DNA of 60,000 nt from Takakia lepidozioides (lineage: Eukaryota; Streptophyta; Takakiopsida; Takakiales; Takakiaceae): the NCBI GenBank assembly GCA_030704615.1, contig CM060732.1:25670001-25730000 (forward strand), in the 5' to 3' direction. Both the position numbers and the translations under genes were made by a program. Of this stretch, positions 11,300 through 20,522 are shown piece by piece (position 1 is the first letter of the stretch; each line of letters opens with the position of its first letter). The notes under the pieces are model-generated. The model made no database searches and was not told the origin of the DNA. It saw only the letters and a program-made list of their open reading frames with translations.

Positions 11300-11870
11300 G
11301 ATATTTTTGGAGCCTTTTGGGGCCTGCTTTGAGGACTATTTGGGGTCTATTGAGGCCAATATCTTGCAGGTATTGGGGCCTGCTTGAGAACTCTTTGGGG
11401 TCTATTGAGGCCAATATTTTGCAGGTATTGGGGCCTGCTTGAGGACTATTTGGAGTCTATTGAAGCCAATATCTTGCAGGTTTGTGGAGCCTGCTTGGGG
11501 CTGTTTGAAGGACTATTTGAGGTCCTTCGAGACCAATGTTTTGCAGGCCTGTGGAGCCTTGTAAGGGCTGGTTGGAGGACGATTGGAGGTCCTTGGAGGC
11601 CCATATTGGGCAGACTTATGGAACTTTCTAAGAGCTCTTTGGGGGACTATTGGAGGTCCTTGGAGGCCAATACTTGGCAGATTTGAGGAGCTTCTTAAGG
11701 GCTGTTGGAGGACTGTTGGAGGTCCTTGGAGGCCAATACTTGGCAGATTTGTGGAGCTTCTTAAGGGCTGTTTGGAGGACTATTGGAGGTCCTTGGAGGC
11801 CATATTGGGCAGGCTTGTGGAGCCATTGGAGGCCACTAATTGGCGGGCGCCTAGGGCCTTTGGGTGGACT
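11300..11870 (+). repeat. Minisatellite, about 65-70-bp unit, transiently open reading frame
   Basis: Repeats of a unit running ctattggaggtccttggagg then a ccaata-ttggcag part and a cttctaagggctg-like part. An early subfamily (11330-11500) has 'ggggtctattgaggccaat', a later one (11580-11850) 'ggaggtccttggaggcc'. Open frames here give WR.IGGPWRPILGRF-type peptide repeats, but all come from the DNA periodicity and no start or context supports a gene. Confidence 0.85.
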
Positions 11871-12325
11871 GTTTAGAGTCCAAGTTTGCGAACTTCTTGA
11901 ACCTCGGTGGGTCTATGTGAGGGGCTGATTGAGGGCAAATTTCATAAGTTCATGGCAATAATTTGAGGGCTCTTGAGAGTTATTTGAGAGGTCCTTTAAA
12001 GATAGTTTTATGTATTGCTTGAGCAAGAGTGAGTATGAAGATAGGGGGAGTAATGGGATGAGAGCATTCTGGGCTTAGAGATTGCTTTAGTTTCCATTCT
12101 CTATAGTCTTCCATCATTCTTGTAGGCCAAAGCTTTTCTGTAAGCGGATGCAGAGCTAATTTGGATAGAGACTTGGCCATCTTGTAGGTTTATTGAAGCC
12201 GCAAGGAGATCGATGGATTTAAGCTGTGGGAGGTGTTGTTGTTTGAGTTTCCTGTGTTTGGATCCTCCTCCCACACATGCATGCTTGACTGTGCGCCATG
12301 CTAGTTTGGTTTGGGCGCTTGCTTT
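11871..12325. other. Spacer between minisatellite and DNMT element 1
   Basis: No feature recognised. May hold the unidentified LTR or leader of the element that follows. Confidence 0.3.
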
Positions 12326-12605
12326 TATAGGTGGTTGTGTCGGAAATATTGTGGCCGGCCAATCCTAGAGCGTGTTGTCGGTGGTGAGGCTGGGGTGATG
12401 ACCAGCAGACCATCATTGTTTCTCTTATGGTGAGGCTGGGTTGATGACCAGCAGACCATAGGAGTGCCTGCAGTGGATGCAGGTGCAGGTGCAGGTTCAG
12501 AATAAGAACCTAGTATTCCAAACCATAAGCCGCAACAGATTCTCTACCCGGTTACCTTGTGGAAAGGGGGATTAGAGACAAGTTGATAGCCGGTTTGAGT
12601 GTGAG

Positions 12606-13247
12606 TTTTCATCACGGAGGTGCCACCAGTTGCTGAGGAGAGTGCCGGTACGAGCACCAACGATACTAGTGGGTATACAAGACGAGGTATGCGGTTTAGG
12701 CCACCTTCACCTTCAATGTCTTCTGAAGAAGATTCAGACTCAGAGTTATGAGGATTCTCGCCGAGGGTGCAAGCCATTTCCGTGCCATTGTTGTGGGATA
12801 CGATGGAGGAAATGTGTGGAGCTACCAAAGGGCCACGTCGGTACTCGGGAGCTGTGGGCTTTTATGGCGTGGAAGGGGCTGTTTCAGCACCTTGAGGGGC
12901 CACCTATTGTTGACTACCATGAGTTTAGGCGGGGAAATGAGGTAGAGATTAAGGAGTGACGACAATATTGGTCACCTGACTATGTCTCCATCACTAGAGG
13001 CACAAGGGCAGCGGCGGTACCAGGAGCTACACCAACATCCCCAACTGCAAGCACTAGTAGTGGGACAAGTAAAGATGGAGCTGGGAAATCTACTCAAGCT
13101 CCTGCTGCAGCACCAGCACCCGTGCCTGCCTTTAATCCAGTTGTGGAGTTCTTCGAGGAGTTGAGGGAGAAACTACCAAGGGATAAGGACGGAGAAATTG
13201 CGGAGCTTGCAAGAATTCCAGCGCAAGCTTACTGAGAGTTTGAGAAG
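12606..13247 (+). pseudogene. gag remnant of DNMT retroelement 1
   Basis: Translation from about 12615 gives TEVPPVAEESAGTS and then GYTRRGMRFRPPSP, matching element 2 at 32935-33035, followed by a stop (tga at about 12750). After a scrambled insert, PAFNPVVEFFEELREKL appears at about 13130-13175 and LQEFQRKLTESL at about 13205-13240, equivalent to VVEFFEELRRNY and LQKFQRKPTESL at 33120-33225 in element 2. The retrotransposon capsid-type core that follows in element 2 is deleted here. Confidence 0.7.
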
Positions 13248-13269
13248 TGAGGGGAGTTCAGTGACATCA

Positions 13270-13785
13270 CCTGGACCTCCTGAGTTAGCTCCTTTGGACA
13301 TGGTGCCCATTACCTGGCAACCACCTGACTCAGGGATTTGTTTGCTAGACCTGTTTGGAGGTATGAGCATTGGGCTTGCAGGAGTGTTGCAAGCAGGGAT
13401 TAAAGTACGCAAGTACTTGTATGTGGAGAAGGATGAGATCGCTCGGCGTATTTCTATGCGCCACATTGCCTTGCTCACACACCGGTATCATGAGTTGTCG
13501 CATCTCTCAGCAATTCAAGGGTATCAAAAGGCCTTGCCAGCAGACATTACCTTGCTGGGGGTGGATGATTTGGAGCGGCATGGTTCCATTGACTTGGTAA
13601 TAGCCGGATGACCTTGCCAAGGACACTCTCCCGTAGGTCATGGGAATGGCTTGCATGATGCACGATCGCATTTGTTTTGGGAGATGTTGCGAGTGTTGCG
13701 GGACTTGCAGACGAGGCAAGTGCAACCTCTAGGCTATATCTTAGAGAATGTTCCTCTTACTTTGCCCACTGCATACAATGTCTGG
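13270..13785 (+). pseudogene. DNMT3-like cytosine-C5 methyltransferase domain, copy 1 (truncated, premature stop)
   Basis: Encodes the N-terminal half of a cytosine-C5 DNA methyltransferase fold. Motif I reads LLDLFGGMSIGLAGVLQ at about 13340-13390 (SAM binding). It is followed by KYLYVEKDEIARR, and by SIDLVIAG with motif IV (PCQGHS, catalytic Cys) at about 13585-13630 and motif VI YILENVPL at about 13737-13758. The domain most resembles DNMT3, where FDGIATGL, a PCN loop and FENV occupy these positions. A tga replaces the expected Trp just before PCQ (codon at 13609-13611; Trp, tgg, in copy 2), so the reading frame is broken at the active site. Motifs VIII-X are missing. The domain follows gag directly because of a deletion. 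It is not a host gene: gag sequence flanks it and copy 2 lies within a pol gene. Confidence 0.8.
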
Positions 13786-13790
13786 CATGG

Positions 13791-14965
13791 ATCGTTCACC
13801 TGTTCGGTAGAATGATGCTTATGTTACTGCACATATAACCCACCGACATCATCCCACTCCATTTCCCTCGACTCACGAGTTGGCTAGGCCCTACATGACT
13901 GTGCTGCATCTATCACATGATTTAATCTTCCCGCAGCCACAAACCCGCATGTATGTTCCATCTATATGTTATCTAGCTCCTGATTCTTACCGTCTCGTCA
14001 GTTACCAGATCTTTTACACTCCAAGTCCGGCTAAGCAGTGACCCATCAGTCTGCACCCTGTTATGCCCATCGCTGTCTCTCCCACCTCCCCGCAACCCAC
14101 TCCGCTACTTCTCTACTGACATCAATTTTGGCTTGGTGCAGCTTGTTCTTGCAACACAGCTTATGCAACCCTTACGCCAATCCTGCTCAGAGGGCGACTT
14201 CCGATTGCCAACACGCCACCATTCACCAGGGTTTGAAGAAGGCCAAAGCAATCGTTGTCTTCCATCAGCTCGGTCTGCCAGCCCGTTGGCCACCATACAG
14301 AACTGTCTAGATTCATTTCTCCAGGAGCCACCGGCTGTAAGAGTGTGCCAATTCGAATCAAGTCGTCGAAATGCGGGGTTGGGTTTCGCTCCACCATGTA
14401 CTGGAGCAGCTTGAGGATGGTTGCGATGCCCGAGACTCCACGGGGGCTCTTGAGGTCGATTATGCGATAGTTGCATCTTGCCTGAGCCATGTCGTAGCAG
14501 GAGCTGCACACATGGCTCGCAAGGGTTGACAAGGGAGGAAGAGATGATTATAAACCGGGCATTTAAACAGGTCTCGGTTTCTCCATAATCGCCAAGGTCG
14601 GCGCATGCTGATCATTCGGGGATCTGATACCTGCGAGCTGATGCAGTGGTAAGGACCGAGCATTCGGGTGCTTGGAGAGTGCAGTATTGGGGAGCCAAAG
14701 TAAATAGCAGTTGGTGTGACAGTTCCTCATAGCAGCATGCTATGTTCATAGCGGAGACACTGCTTTTGAGCTGAAAAGTGAAAAACTTCATGGAATCAAG
14801 CAAAGTAAAGCTTAACAAAAGCGCTAGAGAGAGGCGGTAAAGAGTGTGGTGGTGTCCACGATCAGCGTGAAAGATTCGCTGCGTAGCAGCGAGATGAACA
14901 GAGGTCTTGGCCATGGTGGCGGCCATAACTAGATCAGTAGAGTGGACAAGATAGCGGAAGCGAAA
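13791..14965. other. Unassigned, overlapping open frames without recognised homology
   Basis: Between 14100 and 14660 both strands have open frames of 90-130 codons. The minus frame ending near 14161 (with GVSGIATILKLLQYMVERN) has balanced composition and may be an exon or fragment, but I cannot name it. Confidence 0.3.
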
Positions 14966-15045
14966 CGTAGTCAAGTGGCGAGCCCCATGATTGGACACCA
15001 TGATGCCTGCAACTCCAGCCTGCAATGCTAGTGTTGCTGCACTCA
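14966..15045 (-). pseudogene. Glycolate oxidase-like (FMN hydroxy-acid oxidase) exon fragment
   Basis: The minus strand encodes LALQAGVAGIMVSNHGARHL, which fits the conserved FMN-binding segment of peroxisomal glycolate oxidases (AGxAGIxVSNHGARQLD). Downstream sequence does not continue the family (expected YVPATI), and no other exon is visible nearby. This looks like a stray exon or captured fragment, not a working gene. Confidence 0.55.
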
Positions 15046-15918
15046 TGCACAAGTTTCTCATTTCAATCGCAATCAAGAACGAGATTCCAATGCTCATTCC
15101 CAAAAATGCACCCAAAATAGCTAAACAATGAAACCCATATGACCGAAAAGTCCAGGGCATCTATGTGACAAAATGGCATCACTATCTTACATGCATATTC
15201 CTATTCCGCTCTATCAAAAATTTCAAATGACCACCATTACAAGGCCTAGCATGCCTTAACCAGAACCAATCTTGAAATCATTGAAAAAACAAAATACTCA
15301 TACGCTGTCTGTTGTATGGACCATACTATACGGGACATTCAATATTAGGATAGGTAGACCCTCGCCGTCTCTGAGGGGATGTTGTGGAATGTGTGATCTC
15401 TCTTCTGAACCTCTCAGGCAAGAAAGGATATATGTGCCTGACAAGTGGCAGTTTATGAATGGTGCATCAAGCTTCTAGGCTGGACCTAGTTGCCTTTAGG
15501 TACTTTCAGCACACACTTGCATGTTTTAATCATACAGGATTGGATTGATGTGGCCTGCCTATGGAACATAGTGGTCTCATTGCCACATTTGCCAGTCAGC
15601 CTGGGATAGAAAGCTTTCAGTTGATACCATACCAGAAATTAAGGGGGGTGACTTGGCTACAAAAAGATTTTCATGCCTTAAAATGGAGGAACTGTTGGCA
15701 ACCTTGAAATCTAAAGAGGAACATCAACCATTGGGGACTACATACATAAGACCTACCTTGTGTTCCAATCACTCGCAACTTCCTGTATTCAGAGAGAATA
15801 CCCTAGACAATGTAAAGTAAGATACAAGAGAGGGGGAGAGAATGTACTCATAAGACGTAATGAAGGGAAGCTTCAGTAACGTGGCAAGTCCAAACTGTTT
15901 TTATGATGACAAAAGATG
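15046..15918. other. Unassigned region
   Basis: No coding homology or repeat structure recognised. Confidence 0.3.
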
Positions 15919-16250
15919 GACACTTGAGAAACAGATGGAAGAGAGAACTGTTGCAGCACTTGCAATGCAGTCAGGGGAGCCACCATAACTCTCAGCATTG
16001 CAAACGCACACAAACGTTATGAGGTCGGGCTTCACCCCTTCCCCCATCATTTGCTCATAGGTCTCTAAAGCTGCCTCCATCCCGCGCCCCTGCTCTGCAT
16101 ACCCTGCAAGCATCGCACTCCACGACACCACATCTCGTTCAGCCTGCATAGTGTTGAACACTCCCTTTGCATCCTCGTTGCACCCACATTTGGCATACAT
16201 GTCCACCAGGGCAGTGTTCAGAATGACATCTGGTAATCTGACGGGCATTC
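15919..16250 (-). pseudogene. PLS-type pentatricopeptide repeat (PPR) fragment
   Basis: Minus-strand translation has LPDVILNTALVDMYAKCG, then VFNTMQ..RDVVSWSAMLAGY, then GMEAALETYEQMMGEGVKPD and LITFVCVCNA. This is about two and a half PPR motifs of the L/S type that, in land plants, bind organellar RNA in transcript editing and processing. It lacks a start, the other repeats and any E or DYW domain, and it directly abuts an OSB-like fragment. Closely similar PPR and OSB pieces occur inside the CACTA element (34560-38520), so this is probably transposon-carried debris rather than a gene. Confidence 0.75.
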
Positions 16251-16345
16251 ACCTTTTTGCCTCGGTTGTCCCACCATTGGTATTCATTCCACAGCTTCTC
16301 CTCAATTCTACTACCTGTTTTTGGATACTTTCCTATTGTCACATT
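16251..16345 (-). pseudogene. OSB-like PDF-motif fragment
   Basis: Encodes EEKLWNEYQWWDNRGKKVN on the minus strand. The pattern LW..(Y/F)F..PSQWWDNR.KK is the start of the PDF motif of plant organellar single-stranded-DNA-binding (OSB) proteins. The same unit recurs at 37665-37740 and 38215-38290. A short in-frame loss (FSxPS) distinguishes this copy. No OB fold is seen nearby. Confidence 0.55.
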
Positions 16346-17259
16346 GGCAGTATCGCGCTCCAAACTAGATTCACTCAACCAGCTAACTTGAAGAATTCAA
16401 CATGGAAATTTCGGGTTTACATGTGGGTCTTATCCAATCAAGGTACATTCAAGTTAATATTTAAGTGGGTCAAGATTATCTGCTTCATGTAGGTACTATC
16501 TAGTGGTATATCAGGATCTTACTCATTTTTGGCACCAATACGTGGTCTCTCCCTTATAGGGAGGAGCCAATAAAGAGAAGATTGTGGGACCTTTGTTGAC
16601 TATACCGTCCCTTGTCAGGCAGAATAAGCTAGTCAATTCATGTTATTATTGCAACAACCCCAACCACGCACTCGCAGTGTCAAAATTTCCACACCATGAA
16701 GCCATCATTTAGTAAGCTTGGGGAAAAATATGCATCTTCTAAGCTTGTACAATCTATCAATATTGCAAATGCTGCCATGTCATCTCTTTTTACGCTTTTT
16801 TAGAGCCGCAGTTGATGTGAAATTTGTGTTTTCTGGAGTACACACACATTGTCAGAGACTGTGTCAGAGTGCTGCACTGCAGTTGTGAGCTCAACTGTGA
16901 GGTTTAAATTAAATTGCCTTTGAATTTTTTTGCTTCTACAGGGGCTATTTTCAATTGCTTCGTGAGCATTGTTGCTTATCCCATTTCCGAGGATCCAGTA
17001 GATCCATCCTCGGTGCCTACTCTGAAATTGAAAGGTCCACTCAAAAATCCCTACTACAAAGTCTGTAGCAAAGAGGAACCGCCTAAAGAGGCTTTGCACT
17101 AGAACGTCAAGTAGGTCAGAGTTAACACAAGAGCCAAGGCTAAGCAAAAATGTTGGTGATTCTGTTTCACTCCATTCCGAGGGTAGTAGCAGCATTGGAC
17201 TTGAGGCCACTTCTCTAATTCATGGTGCATCAGCTCTCTTTACAATCTCGGGATTGATT

Positions 17260-17760
17260 TGGAGGACAGTGAAAATCTAGAAGATTTATTTTGGGAGGAA
17301 TTTGAGTCTGCAGTTTCCGATGTTTTGCCGTCTGGTTCACCACCAGCATCTGAAGGTAACGAGCGCCATGGCAGTGCATCTCGACAAAGCATGGATGTTA
17401 CTGTTGATGGAATATCGGAAGCGTTTGGTGCAGGGACGAGGTTTCGTGATGTTGACGAGCAAGAGATGCAAACTATCATTGGCAGTGGTCGATGCTTGAG
17501 TAAGTTTTCCGAAATTTGGGTTCCAAACACGTTTGACACTTGGAGGCGCTTTTGTGGATATCCTCTGGACAAAAGCATCGTTGATCTTCACAAATGTGAT
17601 ATCAAAGGCCTCGTTGAAATGTTGACGGTATTCATACTACAACTCACAAAGAAGGATGGATCTTTATATCATCTTGGCAGGTTGAGTGCTCAATTCTTTG
17701 TCTCAATTCTCGCTCAATTCTTTCCCGACACACTAGTATGCGTTCCAGTGAAGAGCCGTG
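17260..17760 (+). pseudogene. Crypton-like N-terminal exon
   Basis: Open frame with acidic DLEDSENLEDLFWEEFE, then FSEIWVPNTFDTWRRFCGY and LVEMLTVFILQLTKKDGSLY. This fits the first helices of DUF3504/Crypton recombinase-like proteins (a W-x2-(W/F) helix followed by FxxEVRKKDGxxY). A possible donor (ggcag|gttgag) lies near 17682. The frame runs into an (AG)n microsatellite. Confidence 0.55.
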
Positions 17761-17764
17761 CTAC

Positions 17765-17831
<67 letters not shown>
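17765..17831. repeat. (AG)n microsatellite
   Basis: About 65 bases of ga repeats, read directly. It lies at the left edge of the segment whose Crypton-like exon is inverted. Confidence 0.95.
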
Positions 17832-17833
<2 letters not shown>

Positions 17834-19243
17834 CTCATAGCATGTCAAAGCTAGACAAGGAAACACTAAGCACAGTGTGCCATGTTTGCCTCTTTTTAAC
17901 GACATCAGACAGCCTAATCTAGGCACCATCAAATTGTCTCTACCCATATTTGCCTCCATACCTCCCTTTACATATCCTTGCTAGAAAAACCAGTTTTTAG
18001 GTGTACAAAGTGGCAATCAGATGCACACTAGGTAGGCCCTTCTTAGAAACAGATCTGCCTCCTCAGTTTTATATTATAGGAAGCGATAGTAGAAGTAGGA
18101 AGACACAAGTGTCTCCTTAAAAGTAACTCCTTTCCATGTAGGTACAAGCTCATAGATCCATCAAACCAAATAGAGCAAAAACAACAATAGTATGTGTACA
18201 ATCAACACAGACAAATACATTTGAGGTTTGAGAGAGCTCAAGGCCTCGCTCCCTTAGTCTCTTGCCCTTAGTAGCATTTCCTGCAACAAAAGAAGGTGAA
18301 GTGGCATCACCTGGATCCATCACAGCCAACCAACCAACTAACAGGTTAGTGATTCCTATGGAACCCCAGGCTGAAACCCCTTCACATTTGTTATCAATGT
18401 CATCCCTGCAACAGGTCATACTAGCAAAGAGAGGAGAGGTAAGAGAGGTCCTTTCAGCCATTCAACATAGGTACAAAACTCAGTAGCACCTATTTCAGCC
18501 CATGCTCCAGAGGGAGGGGGGGTGGTCTCATGTATGTAAGCACCCATTCCCAAAAGGAAGGTGTCACTAGAGCCAAGTACTCAAGCAAGGGGACACATAG
18601 AGGCCTTTGGTTTGCAAAAGTATTCAAAGAATCAGAGTAGAGCTAATCATGTCCATGTAAGTAAGCATGACAACAACACCTATTCCCAAAAGGAAGACCA
18701 AGTACTCAAGCAAAGGCACATGGTTCACTAGCCTCCCAAGTACTAGGCCGCTTACTTTTCATCAACAAGAATGCCTCAATCACTTCTTGGTTTGGGCAAT
18801 CAACTACTTGTCGATGGAAGGCTGCAGAGCAGTGATCAGCATCGATCTTGTACTTTTTTTTACTGATGATCAAACTACAACTACCCGTGTATACAACTAC
18901 CTTTGATGATACCTATAATATAAGTATACACGGTCATGGCAAGCGATAAATAACTCCTGAAGCAATTTTTGCACTAAACTACGGAAAAACACTATGTCTG
19001 CTTACATCATGCCTACTCTTAGAATTCCCAAGATTTCAATGCATCAACAAGGTACTCAAGCAGACTTGGCGTTCACCGGAAGCAAGGTCGTAGCACACAA
19101 GTTTTGTCTAGAAAACTAACACAAGGCCTACGCAAATTACTGTCAATTGAGTGCTACCGATCAACAGCACCGAAGAAATTCCTCGTTGATCCTCTATCCA
19201 AAAGTGATAAGCAATAATGTACAAACCTAGCAGTGATACTCAC
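17832..19243. other. Unassigned DNA within the possible inversion
   Basis: No coding homology recognised. Two imperfect copies of a 'cccattcccaaaaggaag' context with 'accaagtactcaagcaa' occur near 18545-18595 and 18680-18715, a local duplication. Confidence 0.4.
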
Positions 19244-19515
19244 CGTAAGACACGGCCTAAAGGAGTCATCACCACAGAGAACTCTTCTTTGTCAACATTG
19301 CGTAGTTCTACACCAGCTCGAATAAAAAACTGCAAAGTGTATGTGAAGTAGTAGTTACAACCTTGAGGAGTCTTAGGTTGACATATTTGTTGACTAAACA
19401 TCATCTTCTCATGCTCTCGAGTTAGAATATCACTCTTCTTAACAATTCTTCCCAAACCTGCTTTCGAAGATCGTTGAATAGCCTCGGTATAGGCAAGCTT
19501 CACCTTTGCGTACCA
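19244..19515 (-). pseudogene. Crypton-like middle exon, opposite strand
   Basis: The minus strand encodes WYAKVKLAYTEAIQ, then KAGLGRIVKKSDILTREHEK, then FFIRAGVELRNVDKEEFSV. Crypton/QRICH1-type proteins have here a basic loop, an (A/D)xLTxEEE box and FALRxGxEHRxL, a position-by-position match. Splice signals flank it (acceptor gcaag before 19515; donor CG|gtgagt at 19244), so it is a well-formed exon. It is the missing middle of the gene whose other parts are on the plus strand. Confidence 0.6.
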
Positions 19516-19787
19516 CTTGCAGATTTAATATCAGTTTTGACCATACATTCTTCTTCTCTGGCTCTTATTAATTATCCAATTCCTTTTACCATCGCTTGAA
19601 TACTGAAAGCATGAAATGAGAGTTCATGAGAAAGACTTGTTTGGATCGACAGAAAATTTGAATGCAAACTTCCTCAAACGCAATAATACAGTAGATATAA
19701 ATGAAGCTTAGTGACAAATCATGTTGGCAAGTACTATAAAGGTCGCATAGATTCATTGCACACGTATACTTATGTAATTTATAGCAC

Positions 19788-20461
19788 GGCCCCGATCATA
19801 CGATACCCTCATGGCTACTTCCATGTGCATGCAGAACCCACTCATCTTGCACATGCCCCTCTAGACTTTGTCCAGATATCTTGCTCGTCCAGGGCCTTCC
19901 CATAAATGCCCCCCTACCCACTACCCCCTCCCCAAACCTCACCATACACTTCGTCGAATCTACAGACTGTCACGCTCGATACCCCAGCTCCTCCATCCTC
20001 GAAAAACGTCAGAAATATGCCCCACTCATCCTCGTCATCGACCAACGGGGATGGATCACAAGCCCACTTACTGTCATCACCGTTCACCAGAGGAGGCATA
20101 CACAATGCCAGTATCGATGCACTCTACAACAACTTTAAAATCCCCCTCACCCCTATTCATAAATGTTTCAAAGCCATACACCTCACGGCACTCCACTCCT
20201 TCACGGCTATCATCACCAACAAACGACAACTTGAGTCCAACCCTACTCATGCTCCCTAGTGCCCCGGTTACCTTTGGGTACCCATGGGGTCACATGGACC
20301 CATGTGTACCCCCATGATATCCTTGGTACCAGGGATACCTCCCTCCCAACGGTCACATGGTGTCCCCTAAACACTGATCTCTTTATTACATAGGGCCCAC
20401 CCCTGAAAAGCGGCAGTAGCCGCAAGGCGAAGTGGCTCTTAGTTATGTCGGCTTCAGCCGA

Positions 20462-20465
<4 letters not shown>
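19788..20465 (+). mobile_element. LINE family B, 3' end, copy 2
   Basis: Matches 1840-2520. Translated islands include LEKRQKYAPLILVID and the IHNASI/NFKIPLTPIHKCFKAIHLTA stretch, as in copy 1. The 3' tail has tandem ggtaccc-type words and 'cgcaaggcgaagtggctcttagtta'. It ends at a (TC)n run that probably grew from the tctctct tail. Confidence 0.75.

Positions 20466-20466
<1 letters not shown>

Positions 20467-20519
<53 letters not shown>
20467..20519. repeat. (TC)n microsatellite
   Basis: About 50 bases of tc repeats, the reverse complement of the (AG)n tract at 17765-17831. It flanks the other side of the inverted Crypton-like exon. Confidence 0.95.

Positions 20520-20522
<3 letters not shown>

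Larger units (their letters stand above)
12326..13790 (+). mobile_element. Ty3/gypsy-like retroelement carrying a DNMT3-like methyltransferase, copy 1 (decayed)
   Basis: This stretch is collinear with the second element at 32640-50190. It starts with 'gggcgcttgcttttataggtgg' (compare 32643-32663), shares the leader block 'cctagtattccaaaccataa' (12510 versus 32830), then gag, then the methyltransferase. Gag breaks off near 13247 and jumps straight to the sequence preceding the methyltransferase, so the rest of gag and the protease are deleted. Similarity to the second copy is lost after the ENV motif near 13780. No RT, integrase or LTR was recognised. It is a dead, deleted relative of element 2, not a recent duplicate, since the sequences differ throughout. 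Confidence 0.75.

Noticed and set aside
13198-13611. A free-standing host DNA methyltransferase gene
   Set aside because: The sequence just upstream is gag of the same family as the 33 kb element, and the other copy is embedded between protease and integrase.
14105-14663. Overlapping open frames on both strands as a gene
   Set aside because: No frame shows a recognisable domain, start context or exon structure. Kept only as an unassigned region.
17714-17959. Ser-Leu repeat ORFs over the AG/CT microsatellites (also at 20454-20642 and 23910-24387)
   Set aside because: Dinucleotide repeats are open in several frames and give artificial RERERE or SLSLSL peptides.
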